The translations under genes were made by a program, and so were the position numbers. Below, piece by piece: positions 58,524-58,637 of a stretch of DNA of 58,637 nucleotides. Position 1 is the stretch's first letter, and every line of letters starts with the position of its first letter. Location: contig JAFXUZ010000071.1 in the NCBI GenBank assembly GCA_017524725.1, forward strand, positions 1-58,637. Direction: 5' to 3'. Source of the stretch: Clostridia bacterium (GTDB lineage Bacteria; Bacillota; Clostridia; Christensenellales; Aristaeellaceae). A model generated the notes under the pieces. The model made no database searches and was not told the origin of the DNA. It worked only from the letters and a program-made list of their open reading frames with translations.

Positions 58524-58637
58524 TCATATCCTCTTTTCCCTGTCCCATTGCTCGAGGACAGCTTCGACCTGAGCTATCAGTTTCGCTTTATCCGGTATCA
58601 CGTATGTGTATGTCGATGCGAATATTTTATTGGACAG
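58524..58637 (-). CDS. C-terminal fragment of an unidentified gene
   Basis: A minus-strand frame enters from the right edge and ends with TGA at 58526-58524. The 37 visible residues include STYTYVIPDKAKLIAQVEAV and end WDREKRI, consistent with an amphipathic C-terminal helix. The product cannot be identified from this piece. A hairpin terminator follows, which supports a real gene. Confidence 0.5.
   Translation of the reverse strand: MSNKIFASTYTYVIPDKAKLIAQVEAVLEQWDREKRI

Overview
The window looks like chromosome of a GC-rich Gram-positive anaerobe of the Clostridia. I infer this from a PrsA-type lipoprotein foldase, a perfect CtsR heat-shock operator, a DUF896 protein, an ACT/PFL gene pair, and the gene set ruvCAB, queA, secD-like, recJ and RSH, which is a rearranged Firmicutes chromosomal neighbourhood. 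There is no sign of an outer membrane. A Christensenellales-like lineage is possible, but I cannot place it with confidence. I found no rRNA or tRNA gene, no CRISPR array, no transposase and no phage.

Layout. 0-7.8 kb, mostly plus strand: a redox C_GCAxxG_C_C protein, an aminotransferase, a secreted NlpC/P60-like protein, an iron-sulfur aldo/keto reductase, a KDPG aldolase, a FliB-like methylase (minus), a metallophosphoesterase and asnA. 7.9-17.9 kb, minus strand: PNPOx-like protein, histidine phosphatase, PrsA foldase, an envelope group (GT2-GtrA, phosphodiester glycosidase, Lgt-like, DUF896), pepT and ruvCAB. 18-25 kb: a secreted CE15 esterase, DegV, carB, a decayed CMD-cupin gene and a CtsR-controlled hsp20. 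25-40 kb, minus strand: an SH3/cadherin-like secreted protein, PFL and ACT proteins, RF3, RSH, RecJ, a divergent stand-alone SecD, a membrane-anchored hydrolase, QueA and a zinc-ribbon MscL. 40-41.8 kb: nth, then a low-GC cassette with a DUF2442-HTH antitoxin-like gene, a truncated partner and flanking 58-bp direct repeats.

41.8-54.6 kb is the most unusual part. A 7TM sensor and an ATPase-type histidine kinase overlap by four bases and end at a terminator. A second transcription unit then begins at its own promoter and encodes a 1019-residue secreted protein, a LuxR-type response regulator and a 1194-residue BspA-type leucine-rich-repeat protein. Beside that promoter lies a 37-codon relic of a second copy of the response-regulator 3' end, so the regulator/surface-protein junction was once duplicated. 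Upstream, behind a terminator, is a low-GC CHAP-domain protein whose C-terminal module matches the ends of the other two secreted proteins. I read this as a sensory locus encoding its own surface effectors.

54.9-58.6 kb: a phd-doc toxin-antitoxin pair, a MATE transporter, a divergent AraC regulator and the C-terminal end of an unidentified gene.

Most genes have clear ribosome-binding sites. About a dozen promoters with good sigma-A-type hexamers and several intrinsic terminators can be read directly, so many transcription units can be drawn.
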